Below, one piece after another: positions 47,213 through 58,132 of a stretch of 64,000 nt of DNA. The translations under genes and the position numbers were made by a program. Within the stretch, counting starts at the first letter, position 1. Every line of letters begins with the position of its first letter. The notes under the pieces were generated by a model that saw only the letters and a program-made list of their open reading frames with translations, was not told the DNA's origin and did no database searches. Origin of the DNA: Viola odorata (lineage: Eukaryota > Streptophyta > Magnoliopsida > Malpighiales > Violaceae); contig OY829540.1 in assembly GCA_963691705.1 (NCBI GenBank), forward strand, positions 72,278,367 through 72,342,366, read 5' to 3'.

Positions 47213-48731
47213 GGGTTAATGAAAAATTTGGCACCTGTACTCGAATTGAATGACTGATTTGACACCTCTTCTTCTTTTCGCTCTTAAGTGGTACCTGTAC
47301 TCAACATGAATGTCTCATTTGGTACCTGCCTCTAACACCGTCAACGAAGGGCCGTTAACCCGCCTACGTGGCATGCCACGTCATACGCCACGTCAGATAC
47401 TGTTGACGTGCCATGCCACGTCATCCAAATTCGACCCGGATTCGTTTTCCACGGGTCGCGGTTATGGGTTATTTTTAGGTCCAAAGGCTTTCACCTTTAC
47501 CTCTGCCAAAGAAAGATTTCATCCGTACTGCAATTTTATTCAAGGCACCATTGCAATTAAACTTTCAACCCATCACTGCATCAATTTCATTACTGCAAAT
47601 AAAATCCAATCACTGCCAAATCCAAACTCAATCCTTGCCAAATCCAATTAATTCCACACAAAAAAATACTCTCAATTATTCCTCAATTTCCTTCAAATGA
47701 CAATTATTCCTCAATTTCTTTCCACCTCTGCCAAAATCAAAAAAACCAATTCAATTTCAATTTAAAGGAGCAGACCAATTTCAATTCAATTTCACCACCT
47801 CACCTCTGCCAAATTTAATTCAATTTCAACTCCTAGCCACCAAACCATCACTCTGATCCACAAGCCGCTGCCCAGCCATCACCATTGCATCACCGCCGTC
47901 TCTCCACCACCGCTGCCCAGCCACCACAAGCCGCTGCTGCCCAGCCACCACAAGCCGCTGCTGCCCAGCCACCACAGCCGAGCCCACAGCCGCTCCGATC
48001 TCATCGCCGCCGCACCAAGTCCACCCATCACTACCACCGAACCACCACTTCCAATCATCCACACAAATCCGATCCCAATCATCCACATAAATTCCTTCAA
48101 TCACCACATAAACCCTCTCAACCCACACAATAAAAAAGAAAAAAGAAAAAAAGAAGAAAAAGAGTGAAAGAGAGCAGAGAAGAGAATAGAGAATTTGAGG
48201 ACGAAGGGGAGGAGTGGAGATTGAGGAGGAAGGAGAGTGAGAGATTTCTAGGGTTTGTGAGGGTTTTTGAATTTGAGAGAGGAATGAGCTGTACGGGAGG
48301 AGGAAGAGGGAGTTAACTAATTGAGTGGACGACGCGTCACTCAACTCATTAACTTAAGAGTGCGTGACGCGTCGTCTGTCTCAAACAGACTACATGTCTC
48401 CTAATAGTGTGTGACGCGTCGTTTGTAGCAAACATAAAAGCCTCAAAACGACGTCGTTTTGACACCTAAAAATAACCCATATCCGCGACCCGTGAAAAAC
48501 GAGTCCGGGTCGAATTTGGATGACGTGGCATGGCACGTCAGCCGTATCTGACGTGGCGTATGACGTGGCATGCCACGTAGGCGAGTTAACGGCCCTTCGT
48601 TGACGGTGTTAGAGGCAGGTACCAAATGAGACATTCATGTTGAGTACAGGTACCACTTAAGAGCGAAAAGAAGAAGAGGTACCAAATCAGTCATTTAATT
48701 CGAGTACAGGTGCCAAATTTTTCATTAACCC
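47213..48731. mobile_element. Second long-TIR element (MULE-like), 1.5 kb
   Basis: Arms of about 260 bases start GGGTTAATGAAAAATTTGGC on both sides (right arm inverted) and run to 'acctaaaaataaccca'. Each arm has several ACGTGGCATGCCACGT palindromes. The interior holds a 24-base tandem repeat (GCTGCTGCCCAGCCACCACA, about 47928-47975), GACGCGTC motifs and a minus-strand ORF of 172 codons (47826-48344), which is low-complexity (poly-Phe and repeated GQQRLVVA-type segments) and probably not a conserved protein. The flanks share only ATCTC, so target duplication is doubtful. Confidence 0.82.
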
Positions 48732-48850
48732 CTGTATCTCTTTTGTATCGTCTTCTTCCTTCTGGCCCCTGAGTTCATCACTTAACGGATCAACGAACGT
48801 AACTACATAACGGTATTCCCGCCAAGCGAAGAAGACAAACTCATTGTCAA

Positions 48851-49590
48851 ATGCATAAACGTTTCCCATCCCACCGATATCTCTCCTCGATCGTCAAGGT
48901 TTGCAGGAAGAGCCACCAATTTGACCTTCGGGCTTCACAATTACACAGTTTTTCCAGAAACATGCATCTCAGTTCAGAGCCAAATCTCGACGTTGATGAA
49001 GTCAAGGCGTCTCATTATTGAAAACCCAATAATCAAATCGTCCAATTACCGAGGAATGGAAGTGAGAAAACTGATGAAATCGAACCCAGTAAAGGAAATG
49101 ACCCATCCGTTCAGATTTCTCACCGGTGGCCTGAGTGGGTGGATTTGATGGAGCTGTGTTTGAAGAGAGAATACTTGGAAGAATCCTATGGAAACCCAAA
49201 ATGCACAAGAAAGGGAGAAATGGAAGCAAGATATGTTAGAGATGACAAGAAATGCTATGAGAACAAAAGGAAATGATTTCCCGATTGCCAGAGGTAAGAG
49301 CAGTTTGTCAGGGATTGCACAGGAAAGAGAGATCCTAGAAAGGAAAGGACGATGCATGAGAACAAAAGATGAGGAGGACTTCAGGTATGCCAATACTCAA
49401 GGTAGTTTAAAGTATATTGAATCCAATAATGATAATGATATGGCTGAATGGTTTGGGCAGGGAAAATAAACAGAACCTAGAATTCTGTTGTTTTGCACCA
49501 TAGGAATGCTGGACTAGGTGAACCAAAATGTGTTACGAGAAGTTGGAAGTAGATTATAGTTTACAGGAATAATAGTGTTGGCCTCATGCT
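48851..49590 (+). pseudogene. VAR3-like pseudogene (N-terminal exon retained, zinc fingers deleted)
   Basis: The ATG at 48851 opens a basic, Ser/Arg-rich N-terminus (MHKRFPSHRYLSSIVKVCRK) like an organelle-targeting peptide. The frame continues, with one TGA (49019-49021), into EKTDEIEPSKGNDPSVQISH and the WPEWVDLMEL segment. At about 49196 the sequence jumps to the C-terminal part of the last exon. Relative to the copy at 13741, 13871-15514 is missing, including all three zinc fingers, and the frame shifts. Similarity continues through the stop and 3' UTR to about 49590. The junction between N-terminal sequence and exon 2 is seamless here, while the other copy has a splice acceptor at that point. 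Confidence 0.88.
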
Positions 49591-49876
49591 ATAGATTGCA
49601 AGCAAAAACAAATCATTTTCGGATATTTCTTAGTGTATAAAAAGGTCATGGATGGGATTTGCATAGGAGATGTGTGATCAGCCAATGTAGCTTGTGTTTC
49701 TACTTAACTACGGAATATTTTTTTTTTTTCAAGTGCCTTTTGAGATTTTCTTTATGTAGGTCCTTGATTGAGAATTCTGGTCGAACATGGAGGCAACCCT
49801 TAAACCCTTTTATTATAAATTCCCAAGAAAGAAGCAGTGGAGTGGACTTTTTGCACTAAAAATAAGAGAGGTTGAG
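49591..49876. other. Spacer between VAR3 pseudogene and dioxygenase array
   Basis: No feature is recognised. The duplicated block starts at about 49877 ('ggacacggggaaaatgataa'). Confidence 0.5.
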
Positions 49877-49981
49877 GACACGGGGAAAATGATAAGGATT
49901 ACACATTTTTACTAAGAACAGGAATAGTTCTGAATCTTCTGATGTCGCATTTGTTCATCCTTATGACCCAGACCTTGCACC

Positions 49982-51293
49982 CTACCTTTCTCTTATCATG
50001 AAACAATCTGTCATTGGTTTGCCTGACTCTTTTGTTGAAAGCTTTTTACTGTATTCTGTGAGCAGAAAGTCATGGTAGATAACTGGCTTCTCAGTCGATA
50101 TTAACTCCGGGAAAAGTCCATATCTGCGTTCTCTGTCACCATGGCTGAAGAAAGTTCCAATTGAAATTCTTGGATCCAGCACTCTGTGCTCCAAGATTCT
50201 GTATTTATTGTTGGACATGATCTGAAAAACACAAGTAAGCCAAAAAAAAAAAAACCATGAATTATGGGAGACTGTCAAAATTAGAGCAAACTAAAAGCTT
50301 CAAAGAGAGATTTCCTACAAAATTGGAAGGTTGGATCTCGAGTTCGAGTACAATTGTTGTTTATCTGCATCAGGCTTCCAACATTGATGACAAGAGCTCC
50401 AGGCACAGGTTCCACATTCAACCACCCATCACCATTCTTGACTTGCAACCCTCCAATGTGGTCTTGAAGCAATACCGTCACAAGCACCGGATCGGTGTGT
50501 GGTGCGTTCCCAAAGGTTAATCAGGCTGGGGGCAGTAGGGATAAAAGTGGCGACCGATATCCTACCTTCTAAACATGTTGCATCCTTTAATTTTGCAGGA
50601 TTTAATCCCAGCCCTTCACACATCAATTCCATCAGAACTCAGGAGGTCGGCCACTCGTGTACTGTGTAGGCTCCACTCAACTATTTCTTTCCTACATATC
50701 TCAGGTATTTGCTCAGGATTTGCTCTGTTAGGACCTCCCAGTTGAATCTGAAAGGTATCCCTTCAAAATTAAGAAAAGATTCATGGGAGCACAATTTCAA
50801 TAAGAACAATTTCATTAAGAATTTACAGTCACCTCCAACTAGCTCCTTTAGAGCGGAACAAGTCGAAGTTGCAGAAAAAGGAAACAGGTTTATCCCTGCC
50901 ATAGAGCTGTGCCTTCACTTCCATGGCCTGTTCATGAAACCCTCTGACCCCTATAATCGCGCGGTCCATTACTTCCTGTTGGACGCCGTGATTCACCACC
51001 TGAAAGAATCCCACCTCTCTGCACGCTCGGGCTACCTGCTCCACCACCGCGGACCTCTCCCCTGACAGGTCAATCATCGGAACGAAATTGTTGTTGTTGT
51101 TTTGGTGGTCCTTGTCCGATTTGATATCGGAAAGAGTTTGTTTTGGGTGAATAAAGATTTTGGGGATGGAAGTGAGGGCCAAGTCCACCAGACCTTTCAC
51201 ACCCACCTTTGAATCATCAAATTGTTTCACCTCCTTTAGTCGATCGTATCCGTATCCTGCATCACAGTTGCTCATTGTTGTTACTGTTGCCAT
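49982..51293 (-). pseudogene. 2-oxoglutarate/Fe(II) dioxygenase copy A (DOXC, ACC-oxidase-homologue type), broken
   Basis: Exons by comparison with copy C are 50833-51293 (MATVTTMSNCDAGYGYDRLK, intact), 50365-50760 and 49982-50221. Exon 2 has a 7-base insertion after ADLL, which soon gives a stop, and two single-base deletions further on (near the GHFY and QPDLT codons). The donor of intron 2 is AT where C has GT (50364-50363). The acceptor of intron 1 is weak (GAAG). Exon 3 lacks 15 bases in frame before the RIS motif. The family oxidises small molecules in the cytosol using 2-oxoglutarate and O2, but this copy cannot give a full enzyme. Confidence 0.9.
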
Positions 51294-51903
51294 GGATTCT
51301 CTTTTCTTTTTCCTTGGTTGGATTATAATTTCTGGTTAAATCCTGACCGCGAAAGGAAAAGTTATCAGAATGGTTAGCAGAAGTTACCATGGTGGCCAAA
51401 TTGCATGGTTCCTACATATATATTATGTATCTATCTATGGATTAAAGTTGACCTCCAAAATTGCTGATGTTTGCAATGATTAAGAACAATAGGTTATTTA
51501 TGAATTGAGTTTACTCTAGAAATGTCAGCCGGTATTTTGTAGTGAAAAAGAAGAGATACACGTATAATAGAAGTTGATCTTCCTCTACTTGATTTTGTAG
51601 GTACGCGGTTCGTATCGATCGTGTACCATTTTTTTTATTTTGTTGTTTTGTAGGATTGGAATTCATCCATGATTTACAGATTGCAACGTAAAAACAAGCC
51701 ATCCCTTACTAAAGTAGAAGAATGCTAATACAACATTGTTTGTTTTCGGAACTCGAGTTTATGTATTTCAGTAGTACTTTCGGTTAAGCAGACAATGGGA
51801 TCAAAAATTAAGTTCGAGTCTCCTAATATACAATTTCAATTCATAGTATTATGTTTATTTTGTCCTTAGCCGCGACCCCGGACCTTGAATCCTACTTTAT
51901 GTT

Positions 51904-54017
51904 TCAAAGCTTATAATAATTTGATAGTGTTTTCCCATCCAATTCTTGAGCGAAAAACCTTGTGAAGAAATCTGTGAATACAAACTCACGGTAGTGAGGT
52001 GGATTCTCTGCTGAAATCAACTCTGGAATAGGTCCATATATGCCTTCCATGTCGCTAGGATTGAAGAAAATTGCCATTGAAATTCTTGGTTCCTCCCCAG
52101 AATTGGCCAGCACTCTATGCTCCACACTTTTGTATTCATCATTTGACATAATCTGGAAAAAAAAACATCTTAGAATTTTAATGTATAGCTCCATGATACT
52201 TCTTGCGAATCAAAGATGAGTCAGGTTCAAGTACGAGTCTCATAACTTGCGATTTCTTATCAAAGTATAGGTAGTTATTTAAAAGGTCTAATCAACGATC
52301 TACTTAATAAGTGAAAGCATTGAACTATTCACGACGATGCAGATCAACTTTTACTAATCTTGTTATCTTCCACCCATGTTTTGTTTCAATTCAATATAAA
52401 TTGACCTAAAAATCCTACCAGCTAGTAAAATAGAAGAGAAAAAAAAACTATTCGAGAACAATCTTATCTTTTAAACGCGACAATGCATAAACTGATATTA
52501 GTCTCATATCCAGAAAGGGACAGTAAGAAAACTCATACAAAATGCAGAAAATGGAGAATACTCTACTAAGAGAGCAATTTATCTTTTAGACACCGCTACT
52601 ATTCTCGAACCATAATAATCTCTTATCCAGAAAGAGTAGTAAGGACACGCATGCGGAAACAAATAAAAAGAGAGTAAATTGCTTGTGTACCTGAAGAATG
52701 TCTCCAACATTGATGACAAGTGCTCCAAGGACAGGTTCTACATCCACCCATCCATCACTATGCTTGACTTGCAACCCTCCAATCTGATCTTGAAGCAACA
52801 CTGTCAAAACTCCTGGATCGGTATGCGATGCGCTCCCGACCGTTAGATCGGGCTGAGGACAGTAGGGATAGTAGTGGCCCACCAATGTCCTACCAGCTGA
52901 ACAAGTTAGGTCCTTTAATTTTGTAGGATTTAATCCTAGCCCTTCACACATCAACTCCATTATAAGCTCAGCTACTTGCTTACTGTGCAGGTTCCACTCG
53001 ACCATCTCTTTCCTGCAAATCTCTGGGATTTGCTCAGCCTTAACCTCTTGTGGACCTCCTAGTTGCATTTGAATAGTGTCCCTGCAAAATGAAAAAAATA
53101 AAGACATTTTAGTCCCTACCTTTTCATAATTTTTTGATAAATTATTATATTTATTCTTTCCGAATTTATTTTATGAACGATCTTTAGGTTTTTATCTTGT
53201 TTAATTAATTTATTATATACGATTTTTCAAAAGCTTATGAAAAATGCTTAGGATACTATTTTATTAATAAAATTGTGTGAAGATATTAAGGTTTATCTCT
53301 TTCTAATTAGGTTATATTTTTATTTTTATTTAAATAAATAATTACTATTTATAAATGCGAAAATGATATATGTACTTTTAGTACAAAAGTTAATAAAAAT
53401 ATTAATATTTAAAGAGCTACTCAAAACGGATAGAGATATACGTACAAATAAATCCTACAAATTTTTCATACAACATTTTAAGAGGTTAAAAAAGAGCATT
53501 ATCTGGTAGTAAAGGCAGAGTATGACAATCACCTCCAGCTAGCAGCTTTGGAGCGGAACAGATCAAGGTTGCAGGAGAAAGAAACTCCTCCTCCTGTCGT
53601 CAAATCCCTGTGATACAGCTCAGCCTTCACCTCCATCGCCTGCTCATGGAACCCTTTGATCCCTCTAATCGCACCGTCCATCACTTCCTGTGGGACCCCA
53701 TGGTTCACCACCTGGAAAAATCCCAGCTCCCTGCACGCCCGTCCGATCTGCTCCACGATCTCCGATCTCCGATGGTCTCCTGATCCGGACATGTCAATCG
53801 TCGGGATGTCGCTAATTACATCGTTGTTGGGTTTGGATTTGGTATTTATGTCGGAAAGAATTTCTTTCGAGTGAATGAAGATTCTAGGAATGGATCTCAG
53901 GCCTGAATCGATCAGACCTTTTACTCCTAACTTGGAATCGTCGAATTCTTTCAGTTCCGTTAAACGATCGTAGTCTGCGACGTCGGAGTTCGACGGTATG
54001 ATTGCTGTTGTTGTCAT
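51904..54017 (-). CDS. 2-oxoglutarate/Fe(II) dioxygenase copy B (ACC oxidase homologue / D4H-like), intact
   Basis: Exons are 53533-54017, 52691-53081 and 51904-52152, phases consistent, 374 aa. The start MTTTAIIPSNSDVADYDRLT is chosen because it follows a TATA box by about 90 bases and is shared with copy D. The N-terminal domain has VKGLIDSGLRSIPRIFIHS and FFQVVNHGVPQEV. The Fe(II) ligands are His248, Asp250 (SASHTDPG) and His304 (VEHRV); the 2-oxoglutarate anchor is Arg315-X-Ser317 (PRISM). These features place it in the plant DOXC group that includes '1-aminocyclopropane-1-carboxylate oxidase homologues' and deacetoxyvindoline 4-hydroxylase. It is probably a soluble hydroxylase or demethylase of specialised metabolism; the substrate cannot be inferred. 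It is unlikely to be a true ACC oxidase. Confidence 0.93.
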
Positions 54018-54103
54018 GCGATTGTTTTTTTGCTTTGGTTGGGATCTTTGTAATTGGACTGAGATGACTTTAAGATTGTTAAATGGTAAGTAGTAGTACA
54101 TGT

Positions 54104-54114
54104 TATATATATAA
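54104..54114 (-). promoter_or_regulatory. TATA box of dioxygenase B
   Basis: TTATATATATAAC on the minus strand, about 87 bases upstream of the ATG at 54017. Copy D has the same arrangement. Confidence 0.65.
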
Positions 54115-54767
54115 TAATAGATTCCGGATATAACAAGAATAATTTAGGATGTAGATAAAATAAGTTATCTAAAATTCGCAAACCCGTAGATTAATTATTT
54201 AAATTTAATTTGAGATCTCATCTTCAGGTTTTGAGTATGCAGTTACGTATAAAACTTATAAGATAGATTTTTGTCGCCTTTCAAAATAAAATATAAATTG
54301 AATCTGAAATAATCGACACATAATATAGTAATCGGATATCAAATGTTTTCGAAAGAAAGAACTTTCCAGACTCTATTGACAGCATATACCGGCGAAAAAA
54401 AGGAACTTTGATAAATGATGATAACATTCATTGACCGCAACACATCGTTGATTGTCTGGTCAAACAAAAAGGCTGTATAGGGAATTAATTTGAGGAAAAT
54501 TTGAGCAAATTACAAATTATAGGTCCTGACCTCTAGAAACATTTGAAGAAATAAATAAAAAAAAGCCTATATTGCTAAGAGCAATAATAGAATCATTTAT
54601 AATTTTTAATCAAACGCCGAGATATCTAAATTCAACTTAATTTTAGGCTCGTAAATGTTACATCAAGACAAACTATAGAAAATCTATCATTTATAAAGAA
54701 ATTTGAAATTTCATTTTTCATTATTGGTAAGAAGAAGTGAGGCTTCTATAAATCAAATATTATACCA

Positions 54768-56349
54768 TTAGTCCAATTGGGTCAACCATCCCCAAGCAGG
54801 TTTAACCAACCAATTTGCCTGAGTTAACCGATTTTTAGTGTGTAATTTTATCGATTTATTAGTTGGACGGATCAGCTCGGTTGTTTTTCCCCAACTATAG
54901 TGATGTTTCCTCATGAATGTGGAGATGCTGTTGCTAGCTGTTACTTGGTCCAACACATATGGATCATATTTACTTTCCCAAATTTCAAAATGCCGCAGCC
55001 AAAAGGGAACATGTTCTCCAAAATTGAAATCAAAATCCAATAATGATGATGATATGGGTGAATGGTTTGGGCACGGAAAAACAAAACGGTAGAGGACACT
55101 GCTGTTTGTCTTTTTTTTCCTTTCTTTTCATCCTTTACTACATCAGTAGGTGGGTAGTTTTTGACTAGTTATGAAAGACCATTCTTGTAGTAGCTAAGGG
55201 CCAGAAGATGTACAAACAAGAAATGTTTTGAGCTGCAAAGAGGTCAAATAAGGAGGGGCCTAACATGGTGATGGGAATTAACCGATAGCTATTAGAACAT
55301 GTAGGGTCTCTATTATCTATAGTAATGCTTGCAAGATGCAAGAAATTAGATTTTAGAGGTTGGCCTTATTCTCATCATGACCAACAACTAGAAGACACAT
55401 CCCAAATGCTTGAGAATTCAAAATGAAAAAAGAAAAACTCGTTAATCACAAGGAACTAATGCTCGTGTTATAGACTCCAATGGCAATGGCTCACAGCTCA
55501 GAACATTAGAATCTTATGGTTCTGAAAATCAATAACACTTGCAGTGAACAATTTATTCATTACAAGCACACAGAATGACATTAGCACCATTGAAACTAGC
55601 ACCTGAGACTCCACATGTTCATGCTCAACAATTATACAAGCATCTACAATTGACCCACTCAGTGTGCATCCACTACGCTGTATGACTTTCTCCACGCTAC
55701 CAGGTCCCTGAAAGAGAAGAAGTTTAAATAAGTGTCTATAAAAAGTTACTATAAACAACAAACCAACCATTAACATTAGTGATCATCAAGCATTATACAA
55801 TTACGTTTATGTAACTGAATTCAAATTTTGCAATCTCAAAGTGAGGTTCCTACAAAACCAAGACCCAAGTATTGCATCCACATCGGGATCAAAGTACCCC
55901 TTCTCAAATTCCCTTCAAGAAGAAGTCTCCCTTCCAGTCAAATACTGGACCGCCATTTCATTGAATTCACTGAATGACTTCAAAATACTATATCCAAAAT
56001 GTAGGCTGCTAACAATAATTTCACACTTCTACAATATTTAACTATATGCATAGCATTAATTCTGGCTGAGACCAGCTAAAGGAAATCAATGAACTTGCAG
56101 CAGTATCTTACACAGTTGGGTTTCGCACATCAAAAATGAACCGAACAGATAAAATTCATAAACAACTAAAAGACACGAGAAAAGGAGAAAGTGGAAACCA
56201 GCAGCAGCGAAGCGATATGCTTTCAACCGCGACAGCAACATCTTCCGTAGTCTGCAGTTGAACTTGAACCCAAATGTGTAAGGAAAAAAAGAGTGTAATT
56301 TGTACCATCACATACAATCTCACAACTCAAATCAAATGCACTAAATAAA
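54768..56349. repeat. Block J, second copy, with a VAR3 filler
   Basis: 54768-55035 matches 43571-43850, and 55081-56349 matches 45201-46478. Between them, in place of 1.35 kb of the parental copy, stand about 45 bases (55036-55080) identical in type to the last VAR3 codons and stop (15737-15784). The exon-like stretch at 55603-55707 (GPGSVEKVIQRSGCTLSGSI...) is preserved. Confidence 0.85.
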
Positions 56350-56471
56350 AAGCTTTATTCATCCTGGACACGGGGAAAATGATAAGGATTACACATTTTT
56401 ACTAAGAACAGGAATAGTTCTGAATCTTCTGATGTCGCATTTGTTCATCCTTATGACCCAGACCTTGCACC

Positions 56472-57775
56472 CTACCTTTCTCTTATCATGAAACAATCTG
56501 TCATTGGTTTGCCTGACTCTTTTGTTGAAAGTTTTTTACTGTGTTCTGTGAGCAGAAAGTCATGGTAGATAGCTGGCTTCTCAGTCGATATTAACTCCAG
56601 GAAAGGTTCATATCTGCGTTTTCTGTCACCAGGGCTGAAGAAAGTTCCAATTGAAATTCTTGGATCCATCTTAGAATTCGCCTGCACTTTGTGCTCCAAG
56701 CTTCTGTATTCATTGTTGGACATGATCTGAAAAACACAAGTAAGCAAAAAAAAAAAACATGAATTATGGGAGAGTGTCAAAATTAGAGCAAACTAAAAGC
56801 TTCAAAGAGAGATTTCCTACAAAATAGAAAGGTTGGATCTCGTGTTCGAGTACAATTGTTGTTTACCTGCATCAGGTTTCCAACATTGATGACAAGAGCT
56901 CCAGGTACAGGTTCCACATTCAACCACCCATCACCATTCTTGACTTGCAACCCTCCAATGTGGTCTTTAAGCAACACCATCACAAGCACCGGATCGGTGT
57001 GTGGTGCGTTCCCAAAGGTCAAATCAGGCTGGGGGCAGTAGGTATAAAAGTGGCCGACCGATATCCTACCTTCTAAACATGTGGCATCCTTTAATTTTGC
57101 AGGATTTAATCCCAGCCCTTCACACATCAATTCCATCAGGAGGTCGGCCACTCGTGTACTGTGTAGGCTCCACTCAACTATTTTTTTCCTACATATCTCA
57201 GGTATTTGCTCAGGATTTGCTCTGTTAGGACCTCCCAGTTGAATCTGAAGGGTATCCCTACAAAATTAAGAAAAGATTCGTGGGAGCACAATCTCAATAA
57301 GAACAATTTCATTAAGAATTTACAGTCACCTCCAACTAGCTCCTTTAGAGCGGAACAAGTCGAAGTTGCAGAACAGGGACACAGGTTTATCCCTGCCATA
57401 GAGCTGTGCCTTCACTTCCATGGCCTGTTCATGAAACCCTTGTCCCGTATAATTGCGCCGTCCGTGATTCACAACCTGAAAGAATCCCACCTCTCTGCAC
57501 GCTCGGGCTACCTGCTCCACCACCGCGGACCTCTCCCCTGACAGGTCAATCATCGGAACGAAATTGTTGTTGTTCTTGTTGTTGTTTTGGTGGTCCTTGT
57601 CCGATTTGATATCGGAAAGAGTTTGTTTTGGGTGAATAAAGATTTTGGGGATGGAAGTGAGGGCCAAGTCCACCAGACCTTTCACACCCACCTTTGAATC
57701 ATCAAATTGTTTCACCTCCTTTAGTCGATTGTATCCGTATACATCAGAGTTGCTCATTGTTGTTACTGTTGCCAT
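56472..57775 (-). CDS. 2-oxoglutarate/Fe(II) dioxygenase copy C, open but with an internal deletion
   Basis: Exons are 57330-57775, 56867-57257 and 56472-56726, 363 aa, all GT..AG. The start is MATVTTMSNSDVYGYNRLKE. The catalytic residues remain: His235, Asp237 (NAPHTDPV), His291 (LEHKV), and Arg302-X-Ser304 (PRISI). In the N-terminal domain, the stretch after FFQVVNHG is RRNYTGQGFHEQ where copies B and D have about nine more residues (GVPQEVMDGAIRGIKGFHEQ). Small indels with compensating frame changes explain this. The helix after NHG is normally conserved, so folding or activity may be impaired. C is the partner of broken copy A and belongs to a different subtype from B and D (MTDCFMIRER C-terminus). 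Confidence 0.88.
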
Positions 57776-58132
57776 GGATTCTCTTTTCTTTTTCCTTGGT
57801 TGGATTATAATTTCTGGTTAAATCCTGACCGCGAAAGGAAAAGTTATCAGAATGGTTAGCTGAAGTTACCCTGGTGGCCAAATAGCATGGTTCCTACATA
57901 TATTTTGGAATCCATCCTAAAAACAAGCCATCTCTTACTAAAGTAGAAGAATGCTAATACAACATTGTTTATTTTCGGAACTTGAGTTTTTGTATTTCAG
58001 TAGTACTTTTGGTGAAGCTGGAAGTGGGATCAAGTATCAAGTTCGAGTCTCCTAATATACAATTTCAATTCGTAGTATTGTGTTTATTTTGTCCTTTGCC
58101 GTGACTCCGGACCCTGAATCCTACTTTATGTT

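Noticed and set aside
47826..48344. 172-codon minus-strand ORF inside the second long-TIR element
   Set aside because: Poly-Phe, Ser-rich and repeat-driven sequence inside a transposon; no conserved domain, so not listed as a gene.
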